In this document: one piece after another, positions 23,001 through 38,000 of the stretch
How the letters are laid out: every line of letters starts with the position of its first letter
How positions within the stretch are numbered: the stretch's first letter is position 1
Assembly (NCBI GenBank): GCA_032622095.1
Contig: CP136068.1
Location: forward strand, 114,181,509 to 114,245,508
DNA length: 64,000 bases
Source of the DNA: Siphonodentalium dalli
Taxonomy: Eukaryota; Mollusca; Scaphopoda; Gadilida; Siphonodentaliidae
Reading direction: 5' to 3'
Program-made: the position numbers and the translations under genes
The notes under the pieces: generated by a model
What the model was told of the DNA's origin: nothing
The model's database searches: none
The model's input: only the letters and a program-made list of their open reading frames with translations

Positions 23001-26000
23001 ACCGTGCTCCATTCAAAATTTGTCCTCCGATCTGCGGCCTATGTTATAGTCAAATTTCATTTGAAAAATCTCCAACCGTATAAGGTGTTAATTTAAATGT
23101 TCGAATTATTCAAGCTTGTGTCTACTCAGTCCGCTTTGCACGCGAACACAACAGAGCGTGGTGACGTCACAGTCAGGGTTTAACTCAACGCCACAATTAA
23201 GTGGAGAATACAGACTACTGATTAACATATATTTACAAAAGTACGATTAGACAACTAACCAGCTATTGTTGTTGGCGGCGATGTAATGATGTCAGTTTCG
23301 TTAAAAACGACTTCTTCGCTCTCATCTATGTCTCCTCCGTTATCTATCTCAATTTCCGTTTCCTCACTTTCCGGTTCAGGCTCGAGTTCTTCGATGATCT
23401 ATTTAAAGTAATAGATGGATATATATCACAATGATGTAATCAAGGAAAGTTGGGCGATGAATTGCATTACCTCATAGAATGTATTACAGACATATTATGA
23501 AACTGATAAGTTAGTATTCATGCGTTATGCCAACCTGGAGAATGTAGCATTCTACTAACACCGTCGAAAATTTCAAATAAATCGACCATACCACTCAATA
23601 GAAAACATCGTCAAAACTACGCTCAATTGTAGATATTCACATCTGGATTCGGGACGCAAGAAATCGGCGACAAACTAACACAAATGATTTCGCCATCCAG
23701 AGTCAGTGCATTTAATTAATATATCAGAATGACGGTGTGTGTTGGCAATTTGGATTAATATTCGTAAAAAGAACAACTTTGAGCAAGATTATTCTCCATT
23801 TCTATTGGATCACACTACCGGAGTGTTTCATATCACTTTAATTTCGATACAGAACGCGAAGCTCTATTTCCCATTTTAATACATCACGTTATTCGTTATT
23901 GACACTGAGAACATTTTTTACAAAATTCGGGACCGACAGGACCTCTTCCTGGTAGGCCAACGGACGGACCAGGCTGGAAACTTGTCAATATGCCATATAA
24001 TATGTGACCCGCCATATCAAATCCAGTCGTAAGTCGGGATTTTTTTACCCTGTGCCAATGCATTCTCTTATATATGCGAGTCGACCATAGGTCGCCTCGC
24101 ATATATAAGAGAATACATTGGCCTAACAATTTTTTACAATTTTAATAATTTGTTCTTGTATTCTTTAACAATTTTATAATTTCACCCATACAGAGCCCCA
24201 GACAAACATGAGCAGACGACACTCTTGTGTATGCTTCTATATATGTGTGGGGCTCCCTGCAGGGTAATGGATGTTTTTTATTTTATGTCCTAAAAATTGT
24301 AAGAAACATTTATTTTTAAAAAATGGCCAATGCAATGCACATATGTTAAGCCCGTACACTATTTTGTCAAAAAGTGGATCTCTATAAGCGGAAATAGACT
24401 CTAATTAAATTGTCGAAGTTAGCCAATAATCCACCTAATGCGCATAAGATTGTCCACTTATAAAAATTCTTCCCTTGGGTGGGTGGGCTTGGGGAGGTTT
24501 GGGGTACGCTCTTTAAAAACACTTCGAATATTTCCGTTATTTCGTCAATAACTCTTCTTCAAATATCTCCGTTATTTCGTCAAAAACTCTTCTTTTCATA
24601 CAAATTAATATTATTTATAGAGTTATTGCCCTTCATATTAAATATGAAGCTAACATGCAGGATTAGCAAAACATGTCTTCATTTAGTGGACAATCCCAAG
24701 CTCGCGTGCCACGCGTGGTTGGATTGTCCATTTATTAATTACCATATAGGTACCGATTGTCCATTTATAAGTGGACAATCCTTGAAGAATTGCCTGCAAT
24801 AATCGGAGCCATACCAATAGCTTTCAATTGATCAGTTATATGCCAAATATGTGGTGGACCAAACCCAGCCTAGTCTTGATTTTCACGCACGCTTTTTTGA
24901 CAAAACAAAACCCAGCCTCGTCTTGAGTTTCACGGACGCATTTTTGACAATATATATATGCCGTATGACGATGACGATGATGTTGATGGTGATGATTTAG
25001 ATGTTGAAGACAAAAATGAGGATGATAATGTATGGAGGTGATGATGATAATGACCATGACGACGACGACGACGACGACGACGACAAAGGACCCCGAATTC
25101 GATGGCGTAATGTCACTTTATGTACATACACTGTAAATATGTTACATAACTCTATATTTTGTGCATAATAGTACCATTGAGTTATCCATAAATAATCTAT
25201 ATATATATACGTTTGTACTGTTTATTACACCCGCTTCTAGAGTTTTATAATGCATTCTATATATAAAATGTAGCTTATGGAATGGTGTAAAACCCAGCGA
25301 CAGTAATCAGATGACAGGGAACCTTATAAAGTTGAAAAAATAACGCGGGGAATATATGTCTCTTAGTTATTATCTGTTCCTTAATAATGTACTTCACTGT
25401 AGGTGAAGGACTCAACTCGAAATTTCACGATTCAAAGTGACTGTGAGCGATTTTGCTTTGCGTTTCTTACAATTATGGAATTTCTCCTGTGTAATTAATA
25501 GAATGTTTATTGACATATCGGGTCTCAGAAGTCACAGAAAAGCATGCAATTTCGAGTTGGGACCTTCACCTACAGTGGAGTACATTATTAAGGAACAGAT
25601 AATAATTAAGAAATATATTCCCCGCGTTACTTTTTCAACTTTATAAGGTTCCCTGTCAAAACTTCAAAAAGTTCCAAGGTTTTGTACTGGTGGAATATGA
25701 TCTCTACGGGCGTTAGTCAGAGTAGAGACTCGTGACAATGTCATGATAGGTAAATTCCAACCTCTTCGATCTCATCCTCTATTTCTTGTTTGGTTTTGTT
25801 ATCTATGTTTCCTCCCGTCTGTTCGTCGATCTCCTCGGAGAGTTGCTCTTCAACATCGACCTCGTTCTCGTTTTCAAATTCAGCCTCGGTTTCAGTCGAG
25901 TTCTCTTCTGACGTCATCACATCCACTAAGATTTCCTTGATTTCATCTTCGATTTCTTGTTTTGTCTGCTCGTCGATTGGTCCATCTGCAAAGGTCAACA

Positions 26001-29000
26001 CTAATACCTGATTACTGTGTACCAGTCAGAACAAACGATTCATTTACATGCAGGAGCGACTTTATTACAACATTGAATCGGCCATTTCTAATATAAATGG
26101 CGCGACAAAAGCGCAACGTTCGAAGCCCTGTCTTGGACGCCGGCAGTGGAAACTTCACTAATGGTGTCCAGAACGGACTACCACGTGGTAGTTAAAAATG
26201 TCAATATAAAGGTAACCAAAAACAATAGAATATAACAGCCTAGAACACCTTGGATTAAATAACCGCCCTTGATTTAAAATAGTTATATTCTGTATAGGGT
26301 ACCCACATCAGTTGTGAATATTAGTTGTAGACCAGTAGATATAAACATTAAAATAAGGGCAACCCAACATATTCGACGTTTTGTAAATGATTTAAAAACA
26401 TGATTTAATTTTATGATCATAACACACATGTACTTGTATTCGTGTACCAGGGTCTTGGAGTTATGATAATATCCACCACAATTACGGCACAAATAATCTC
26501 ACTGAAGCAACTATACGCATGTAAATAAAACAAACCTGCTTCATCTTCTATCTCTTGTTCGATCTCGCTCTCAATTTCCTGTTCCATTTCATCTTCTGTT
26601 CCTGTTAAAAGTATCTCCTCTTCTATCTCTAACTCTTCTGAAGTTTTGTTCTTAATTTCATCCTCAATCTGATGCTCAATCTCTTGCTCAATCTCCACTT
26701 TCGTTTCGTCGTCAATTTCCGATCCGGTTTCTGATTCTATCTCATCCTCTATTTCTTGTTCGATTTCTTCTTCTATTTGGTCTTTTATTTCATCCTCGGT
26801 CATGCCTTCCATTTCCGTTTCAACAGATGTCACGTCGTCCGTTTCCGGTTCCGGATTTTCTTCCTCTATTTCATTGATTTCCTCCTCCATGCTATCAATA
26901 GAATTCTGAGCAGCTATTGTCTCGTCTGTTGGTCCTCCATTTTCTTCTTCGATGTCCTGAATAATTTCTTCTATTTCTTTTATAACTTCTTCCATCTGAT
27001 CTATGCCAACGAGTTCCAGATCCTCTTCCGCATTTTCATTATCTTCCGAATTTCCAGTAATAACTGTTGTGTTCCGGATACAGCCCAGAATTTGCTGTGA
27101 CCAAATAAGGCCTTCTGCACAGCAATTAACAAAACTCTCGCCGAATTGACTGCACTGGATGTAACAATTAGCCTTTGAGTGGGGGTAGAAATATTGCCCG
27201 GTAGCGTTTGCGCCCAGACAAGGGGCATCTGAAAATAAAAAGTACAGATGTGTATACATGTTATAAGAGAACACGAAAGAATAATGAATCTTAATCTCCC
27301 ATGGATAACAACAAGACAGACGCTATAAAAAATATACGAAGCACCATATGAGATTAATCCAATTCGAAAAAAAAATATCTTCAGTGCGCATTTGTTTAAC
27401 AAACTAGCCATTGGAATGGTCGAAGGATGTTGGCAAATTTGGTCCAGCGCCAACCCAGCGCTAGTGTATTTGTATGTTAATCGTCGCTATGACGGCTGAC
27501 GATACCTGTGAAGACTGTTGCAAGGAACTTATTCCGAAAAATGAGTATAACTTATTTTACTACTGTGTGATATCTTCCAGCCACAACTATTGACTTAGAT
27601 CCTGCCATGAACCTCTACTCTGTCTAACGCTCGTAGATATCATATTCCACAGTTCAAAACCTGGGAACTTTTTGAAGTTTTGACAGGGAACGAAAAAAAT
27701 TATTACCTTTGCTTAATAGTTTATTCACCAGTAGGCGAAGGTCCCAGCTCGAGATAACATTATTTAAGCGACTTTGTGCACGATTTTGTTTTGTACCACT
27801 TACAATCATGGAATTTCTCCAGGTTAATTAATACATTGTTTTTATGCGATATCGGCTCACTAACGTCACAAAACAAATAATACAATTTCGAGCTGGGACC
27901 AGCCCATACTTTGAAGTTAATTATAGAGGAACTAATATAAATATAAAGATATATATTCCTTTCCTTGTTTGTTCAATATTATATATTTACATACTGAGTG
28001 TGATTATCACTAAATCCAGCATTCCGATTGGTCGGCGCCCACGTGACTAGTTGCAATTATTTCTCGGTGAACGCGCAAGAGGGTCATAATTACAACCATA
28101 ATTACATCGACGCGTCATTGATTTTGGAGAAGAAGAACGCGTAATGTTTTGGGCGCATTTGCACTCGCGCATGATTGACTTAATACATCACCAGGTTTCA
28201 ATATAAAGAGCCTCGTTTTGAAATTGTTCTCAGCTGGTTTCTGGTCGGGTGCTATGGGATATTTTGGGCTGGTTTTGTCACGATACACTTTTAGATTTAA
28301 ATACATTTACAAAAGTGGCTTTTTCGCTAAATGTATATAAATATAAGGATTAACTGTCATGTGGACTGTTTTTATGGAGATGTAACCGTGAGGTAAGTGG
28401 TGATAACTTGTATGTAAAACCCTTCGTGTTTTACACAAGTTATGACCACTTACCTTACGGTTACATCTCCATAAAAACAGTCCACATGATAGTTAATCCT
28501 TAAAAAAGTTCCCTGTCATAACGGGTGAGAACACCACAAAGTTCCCAGGCTTTGTACTGGTGGAATATGATATTTACGGGCGTTAGACAGAGTAGATATT
28601 CATGGTTTTATCTACTATTGGCTTAGTCCAAGTCTTCTCGTACTAAAGCCGGCTAAGATATCGGGATGGAGGTGCCGGTCTTTAGTCCGAGTTCCAGGCC
28701 CATGCATTCCTTTGACAGGACTTAAGCGTTAGTGATCCGCTCAAATAAAACCACAATTATATGAAATAAAATATCACAATTGCTACAATAAACTGATAGT
28801 TTCCGCAGAAGACATGCTATTTTATCTGAAACCCACATCGGTTGTGAATTGAAAGCGGTAATTTAATGTGAAAAGAAACATTTGCCGCAGTGTTTACACA
28901 TTTTTTAAAGTATGCGAAGTCAGTTGACCTTGCGAACTGCGTTCGGCATTTTCCGTTGAAAATACTCCGTAGATTTTGGACAACAACGCAAATTACGATG

Positions 29001-32000
29001 AATTCTCCATTGTAATCGTAATTATGTGTGTCAATAAATAAAATAATAAATAGATTAATTAAACATTCGAGATATAAATGTAATACACTAAATAAATGAA
29101 CCTTAAGTTTGAAAAGTCCCACTAAAACGGAAGAACTATATTTCGAAACTGTGTGATTCGGTTCTCCGATTATTTTATCAACACAGATGTCAAATGCACA
29201 TCACGCATGGCAAGTCAGACACAAGAGTTCTAATTTGCTCCAATTTTGACAAGTTGCTTGCGAAAATTGTCAACAAAACTACCGTTCTGATCCTCCATTA
29301 TGTCATTAAGTTTTTAGTGCGGGAATTGTTCTGAAAGCACATAGAAAACTGGACTTTCGGGCGATCGGTTTTCGCTATTTTTGTTCGGAAAACCCGCGCT
29401 ATATATAGAAACGGAAAGTAGAATTAGTAGAACAAACAGCGGATTATGCCGAACTTATTCGGACCACTTCGGCTTTCGGTTAAAATGTAAACAAACAGAG
29501 AAACAAATCGATGTGTGTGGCAATCAACCGGAATATTCTATGTGTAATTTAACATTAAAGTTAGATTATTATACACCATTATGACCATAAGATGTAAGCC
29601 TTTCCGATGTATATAGCATCATGTATTGATTTGCTAGGTAAATCCAGTAAAATACACCACAAATTCCCGCCACAGATCGTGGGCGTAAGTCGTGTCAAAG
29701 GATTGGTATACAAGCGGTCTTGGACTAAAGACCAGCATCGCCATCCCAATATCTTAGCTGGTTTTAGTACAAGAAGACTTGGACTACTATTGGCTATGTT
29801 TTATTACACATACGTCGATGCTCGTATTTCGAAGTGCGATGTGTACAACTAGTGGTTACACTGGTGTACACGTTTTACATAGGCATCAGTGCTAACGTTT
29901 TAGCGTATACTGTTGACAATATGCATTTTGGGTCCAATTATTTCTTTAAATCTAAAAAATTGACATTTGGGGAAACTTTTTACGCAAAAGAATATGTCCG
30001 TCTAGCAGGGAATTCGACTTTAAATCTTGTGTTTTCGTAACTAGTGTCAGAACCTCATAAAAAAATACTGTCATATTTTAGACCGCACCAAAAAATCAAA
30101 CTTCACAACAAAGGGTTAATTCCTGTGCCCAATGGCTATTTAACTTATGGGAAATCACAGGGAAGAGGTGTGGTAATTTTTTTTATGCAAAAACCACCCA
30201 AGGCGTTTGACCAATCAGGGCCCAGTGTCTATTTTATTCTCTCCGAACCCTATTTACACCAGTGTAACCTAGTCTCATCCTAACCTGGCTATTTCAGTAC
30301 AGCCAGTAATCGATATATCACACATTACACATCCATATCACACATTACACAGTGGATTATTAATGTTCCGTATATAATATAGTGTCACTGACAGTTTAAT
30401 ATTCCCTAATGGCCATCAGAACGGGACGGAATCTCGAGATTTCTCGACTGTTGACGTGATTTGCCGATAGCAGGTAGCGCATTTTGTATCATATATACAT
30501 AATTCTGATCGATTTACGTTTATTATGGGATAATGGTGATAACATTAGGTGTGTGGTATTTCACAGTATTTATAGCAAATTATATGTGAAAAGTAATGAA
30601 CCGGATTAGAATTAATGTCCGTCATCACTGGACGTCGCGTGCGTGCTTAAATGTGGTTAGAACCGAGGGGAAATATTAACGGCTCGAACATTTCCGCTCA
30701 CGCATGGAAATAACCTCACCCATAAATAGACACCATCGTCCATGCCTATTCACTTATGGCTACATTACTCGGCCCTGGTAATAAGCGATGACACAGACTC
30801 GTTTATAGTATATAGTGCACTAGGAGAACGCGCAGGGGTTTACAACAGTTAACCCTTACATGACGGGAGCTTTCTGAAATTTTGCGAAAACCCTGTGCCA
30901 ATGCATTCTCTTATATATTCGAGTATCCCATAGGGAGCCTCGCATATATAAGAGAATGCATTGGATAATAAAACTCCACTCATAGCACACTCTGTACAAA
31001 TATTCACATCTGTTTCCCTTCTTAAATATTCACAAATTTCATCCTGTCATCTTGTTTAAATGTTATGTTATACCCTTTGTGTGGGAGAGGGACGTCACTA
31101 AGTTGACAAAACTTTTGTCCCAATCCCCATGTATATAATTGATATACAATAAAATATGTTTAAATAAAAAAATATTCATTGGACTAACAATATTTACCTT
31201 GACCTTGTAAGCCAGTGCATTATCTTATGTATGCGACACGAAAGGGTTCATAAGTAACTCACTCGATTGATTGATTGAGATTTGAGAGGTTTAATGTCGC
31301 TTTCAGCAACTAATGCCATATATCACGACATTGCCAGTTTTAATAGTGGAGGAAATCCGCACACTTACGGCTAATCTAACAATGATTTCAATGGCTGATA
31401 TACTCGTCGACCATGTGCGGCAAACCACTGACCATCGGCGAATACTTGGCAACTCCACCAGAAAACAATTTTACAAAGTCAACGATGGAAATTTGAACTC
31501 TCAACCGCAGCGCTGGGTAGGAGGGCGAAACGGTTGAGCCACCGTGGTCCCCAACTAATTTGATATATATATAGCGATAAATAGTAATAAGTAGCAATAA
31601 TTAGTTCAAGTTTAAACATACGAGATTCCCCGGTATAGTATGCACATGATCAATCACGTGATTGAAATAGTCCGGCAGATATGGTGTCTATTTATGGAAG
31701 AGGTTATTTCCATATGAAAACGGAAACGGCCGAGCAGCTGAGACTGAACGCATGTGGTTATCCAAATTGTAACGCGTATTCGCCGCGGAATTGAGGATCC
31801 GGCAACGAATAAAATATCACCGACATAAAAAACTGTATATATTACACATTACCGGTTATAAATAAAGGCCCCTATATAATCAGTTCTTATATTCACAGAG
31901 AGATAACTTGGAAAAAACACACAAAGCACAAACACAAAACGCGACTGTCACATACTTTTTAATCCTTTCTATACTAAAGCATCATTGACGAGTAGTTATA

Positions 32001-35000
32001 TCCCATAGGAAATGTTCAGAAAATAAGTTCAACATAGGTCGTTTGTGGAACTTATTATCTAAATATTTCCCTCAATAAATATGGCTCATTCTGCACTTTT
32101 ATTTGTCAGTCGTCTGCGTTTATCACCTTAACATCCAACCAAAATAAATACTAGACGGTTAGACCATTCCGATGAAAACTTTTTAACTGATTATGAGAAT
32201 CCATTTATAAAGGGTTAACCCTTCCTGAAAGTTTACGAAAACCCTGTGCTAATGCATTCTTTTATATATGCGAGTCTCCCATATGGACCCTCGCATAGAT
32301 AAGAGAATACATTGGCCTAACAATATTTACCTTGACATTGTAAACCGATTTATTCTCTTATATATGCCGTATATATGCGAGGCTCCCTATGGGAGACTCG
32401 AGTATATAAGAGAATGCACTGGCACAGGACCTTTAAATAATGATGAACCAGTGAAGCTCCCGCAATGCAATGGTTAATTTCCGACAACTCTCAACTTAAT
32501 CATGTGTATGCTTCTGTCATTTGGTTTCGATTCATGAAACCATTGTATTTGGGAACGGTGACAACTGTAATTTTCACTTGTTACCCAATCCAGTTTTATA
32601 TCAATTTACAAGTTACAATTTAAATAAATTATGTTTTAATAATAACATTTGATATACGCGCTATAGATAAGTTGCCAAAATCATCTTATTAAGACAGGTT
32701 CTGATTGGGCGAAAAGATACGATACGGATAAACGTCACGGCTTAAAGGCACAGGCGGCGTTCGTTGCAGAAATATTCATATTTGTTCAAATCGCCATTAA
32801 CAGAAGGATTATTAAAATATATATAGTTTTGTTCATATGCCAAACATAAGCTAGCGTGTAAATAGTATTTTGTCGTCAAGACGTACGATGGTGTACGTAA
32901 ACAAGAGCCTGCTCGTGTTACAGAAGTTGTGCTTCTGTTTACATAACACAGCGCATTTCTATTGGTTAATCACACGCAAATAATATAAACGATCTTTATT
33001 ATTTCCATATCAGGAAAACAGTAACAAATAACGCTCTTTATGTTTACCATATCCGGATCTAAACAAAAGCCAGGTAACGTAACGTTTTTTGATTTTGTTT
33101 ACATAACAAAGGGGTAAAATTGACAATAACATACTGTTTATGCCATATTTCTGATTGGTATAAGAACAAGGTATGTCTATAGTTTACTATTCTTTCTGTT
33201 TATGTGGTTTTTGACGGACGTGAATATTTTAACAGCATACCCACCGCCAACGACGACCGTATCTTTAATCCTAATCATTTTGTTGTGACACACGTTAGCT
33301 TATGTCAGCTTCCGGTGGGTAAGACATGGTACCTCTAATTGTGGACTCTTCTGCTATAGGGCATCCCCCCTTTACTCACATAATGTGGGTCACACAAAGC
33401 TACGATATATGGAACCCATAGCGAGATGTTCTGCGATAGAGGGTTCTTTTGGCCCTGTAGACTGTTTGACGTATTTATTTTACATCCTAATTTTGCTATT
33501 TTCACCATTATCACCTTATTTGACAAGCTCTTAAACTTTTGTTTAACGTTTTATTTCACAAAAATACCCAGCACAGAACTCGTATACATTATGTGATAAC
33601 CCAACCTAAAAATTGTTAACTTATAATTCAGTGGGAGTGTCGTGCGCCTTACTGGATGGGTCATCAAGACGGGAACTTAAATATTGCCAAATGAATGAAT
33701 ATATATTTGTGATGCATAACATTTACACAAAATGGAGTATTCACGATATTATTTATAAACAAAACTCCCCCCTTATGATCAACGTAACACCACGTGAACG
33801 CGCCTCGTTGTTATAATCATTAATTATACGGTAGACACAGCCATTTTGGTACCCATTTACGATATATTATACAAATGTATAACACTCCTTAATGGTGTTA
33901 TTTATAAACACAACTCCCCCTTATGATTTCCATACCACCACGTTAATTTCGCAGTGGACACAGACAACCTGGTACCCATTTACGATAATCATACAAATAT
34001 TTTTAATACTCCTTATTTGTGTGGTGCCAATCACGCACATCTCAAGGAACAACGCTCTTTAAATGAGCTACATCAACCTAAAGGAATGGCCAAAAGTCGG
34101 AATCATTTCACTAAAATTAATCTTGGAATTATTATATAATATACACATCCCAACAGTACAGTAGATCGCAACCTTAATCACGACAGTGCAGTCGTGATGC
34201 ATAACATTTACACAAAATATGTTTTCAAGATATTATTTATAAATGGAACTTCCCGCTTATGATTTCCATACCATCACGTGAACGCGCCTCGTTGGTGTAA
34301 TAATTAATTTCGCGATGTACATAGCCATGTGGTACCCAATTACGATATATTTAAAAAAAATTATGGACACTCGTTAATGGGTTGGTTCAATCATGCACAT
34401 GCTCAAATAACACGCTCTTTAAGAAGAGCTTAAACTAACTTAAGGGAATGGCCGCAACTCGGAATTATAATTCACCCAAATTATTCTTGGAATAATTATA
34501 TAATAATTATATAATATCCACATCCCAACAGTGCAGTTGATTATATAATACGAATTTATTTTGTTATGGGCGACACACGTTCACACACGTTCAATATGTA
34601 TCCCTTTAAATTGTCTTACACGCACCTGACGTGTTACGTCACGGGCGGATATAAGTCACACCGGAGCTCGTGAATCATGACGTTTCTCATAACGTCTGCG
34701 CTTCATACTGGCAGGAATTAGGCCCGGGTAGGCTGTTCATTTTAGGCTCCTTCGCGAATAGAGGATATGTGTTCTTAAATCATTCACATGTACTGACGAA
34801 CGGGAAAACTACATGGAGGTTAATACATGTGTTTATTTTCTTATTACAGGTAAACTAATGTTAATGTATACTACGTTTTGTTTTTGACTGGGTTTTTACC
34901 GTACAAAACACGGTTTTTACTTTGTGCAATTTTGTGGTTAGACCACCTAATGTGACCTATAAACTATCAACACAGTTTATAACTATATTATGTGTTCGGA

Positions 35001-38000
35001 CAATAATACCGTCGCGTTTTTACAGTGCACTGTTACCATCGCGCGTGATAAAATACCTTTGACAGTTCATACTAGTTCGATATTGGAGGAATCAGCAGGC
35101 AATTTTCTGGCTTTCAGTGTACAGGCCAAGGACTTGGTCTGTACGGGAGAACTGGTCTGTCCATAAGGTCGTGCACTTAACTCCCGAAACCATATATGAA
35201 ATAACAGATTGCTTTATATCTGTTATAGACCAGAGGTGTACCTGATGAGCTGCTGTGGCCAAACATTTTTTTTATAGGACCAACTTTCGGTACAAAAAAT
35301 ATGATTTCGGAACGGACTTAGTAAACATTTTCAAAACAATTGATTCCTTCTGTGTTATCAAGCTAGTACGATAAGTCAAAAATAAACACTCAAAAAATAA
35401 ACACTCAAATACAGTAAATATGACATGTTTACATAGCTCCACATGTCAACACCACTTTAGAAACAGGACCCGTTAACCAACAAACCATTTAACTTATGGG
35501 TGGTTGATTGTACATGTATACCTGTATATATGTGGGATGGCCCTTGTTTTTGTCGGCTATCACGATAACAAATTGTATGCATGGGAACTTTGAACACAAT
35601 TCCAACCGATGTACCATATATATACATAACTGTTATATACTCTACATAAAGAGCGTTCAACATGTCATATGTATAGGTTTGTAATTTAATTACTTAATAA
35701 CAACAGCCCTATATATCAATTATCATGACAGGTGTAGGATGGACATGTTGTCGTGTGGTGTGTGGATGCTTGCTGCATGTTTGTCCTTTGAACTGGGCTG
35801 CTTTTTGCATGAGGATTTGTTTATCTATTATTTATTTTAATACGGAATTATGGTTGCCGATGATCAAACAACGGGACCTCCCTTGTTCAAGTAAACGAAA
35901 TAACCTGTCACGATAGTGTGTGGATAATTCGATAATGGAAAATTTTCAGTGTTGGTATCTTTTAATAAGTATATAAATATTATGGTTTACATATGCATAT
36001 ACATGTTAAGCGCAATTATTTTACAAAGACGGGGGATCCGAACTGGGAAACTCGTGGTTAATAAATGTACAGTAACGACATGGAGACCTCACGGGTACTA
36101 AATTTACAGAAATGACCAGGGGGCCTCGCTTTTTTGATTATTTCTTTTTCACATAACTTTGATCATACAATGATTAAATTAAATATTTTTATGAAATATA
36201 AATCATAACACGAAATTTGTATGTGTTCTCTGTGTTTCTGCTATCTTTTATTTTCCTACTCTTTATGACTATATCAGAAACTGCCTATACAGCAGAGTGC
36301 TCTACCTATCATTAGCTTATGTCAGCTTCCGGTGGGTAAGACATGGTACCTCTAATTGTGGACTCTTCTGCTATAGGGCATCCCCCCTTTACTCACATAA
36401 TGTGGGTCACACAAAGCCACCGCCAACGCCGCATCTTTAATCCTAATCCTTTTGTTGTGACACACGTTCTCGTTCGTTTTCACTTGAGTAGACATTTACT
36501 CGATTATTATAGCTATTGTTATATCAGCGACTTTCAGTGAATCGATATTGTTTATACCAAATCATTTAAAGTGATGTGAAACACTCCGGTAGGGTGATCA
36601 AATCGAAATGTAGAATAATCTTGCTCAAAGTAGTTATTTTTACGAATATAAATCCAAATTTATTACACACAACGTCAGTCTGCGCTAGACTAAGTACAAA
36701 TACAAAGACAACACATTTGTAGCAGATAGCCGCTGGCTGCTAAAGTAAAATTTGATACGTGCACCTTGCGAGACCAGACCGGCTAAAGTGACCAGAACAT
36801 TAGCTCACCCGGTAAGCCCGACCACGGCTTACACTCAATCACTCATTAACACTAACCACATGCCTTTAGCATGAGATCCACAATGACAACGACTTAGTTG
36901 TACTCATACGTTACGCTTCAGACAAAAGTTTTGTACTATACTGCGAAACGTCCAAAACAAATATTCTTATATACCAATTAAATTCAATGACTCTCGATGG
37001 CGAAATCATTTGCGTTGGTTTATCGCCGTTTGTTGCGTTCCGAATCGAGATGTAAATATTTTCAATTGCGCGTTGTTCAGGCGATGTTTTCTTTGAAGTG
37101 GTGTGGTCGATTTCGTTGAGATTTTCGGCGATGTTAGTATAATCCTACACCCCCCCCCAGTTGGCACAGCACCTGAATACAAATTGTCAGTTTCATGCAC
37201 CCGAACAAGTCCATAATACGTCTTTAATCCGATCTATACATATCGCATTGCTACACTGCAGGGTAAAGTTTCACGTATTACCCGGGTATATCAGGTATAT
37301 AGTGAGACTATCTATTTTTTAAGATTTCTAAATTGAATTGTTTAAAATTGGGGTTGTCATCATATATTCTGGATGGATCTCCGAAGACTTATTTAAACTC
37401 CAGAAATTAACATTTGACGGAGATCGACGGAAACTGGCGAAGAGTTCCGAATGGATGAACGGAATATAGACGTACATTTATTGCAGTTAAGTCCGCTCCA
37501 TTCGCCATCACAGACGCACGCTGATTGGACAAATATTCCGTGTTGGCATGTCGACTTGTTACACACCGTGGTTTCTTCTGTTTCCTCCGATTCCTCAGAT
37601 GAAGCCTCCGCGACTGTTGTCATCTGCGTTGTGGGTGGTTCAGTGTTGCCTGTTGGTTGAGAAAAGCCTGAACCTGAAAAGAACATATTCATTTTGAGAA
37701 AACAGCAGGGCCGCGGCTATAGGGGGTTTCCGTTGAGGTGTTCACTTGGAATTTCCAGCTGCAACCCCCCTTGAACCAGAGAAAAATCCATTGTTCGCGA
37801 AATTCCAGTTACATCCACAACTCTGGGTTGGAACTGGTATATTATATATTTTACTTTTTTTCGAGAATTGATTGAACTGTCCATATTAATCTGGAAATTG
37901 GCCGGCCCAAATCAAAATGAATTTTAACACACAATAGTCTTGAATAAAACATATCAGACTATCAGACTTCTGTATACGTGGTGGAAGTGGTCAGACCAGA

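Noticed and set aside
26756-27100. Plus-strand hydrophobic frame (Phe-rich)
   Set aside because: It is the antisense shadow of the acidic GAA/GAG-rich exon on the minus strand.
34670-34858. Small plus-strand gene after a GC-containing patch
   Set aside because: Sixty-two residues without signal peptide, domain, repeat or splice context. Not distinguishable from chance.
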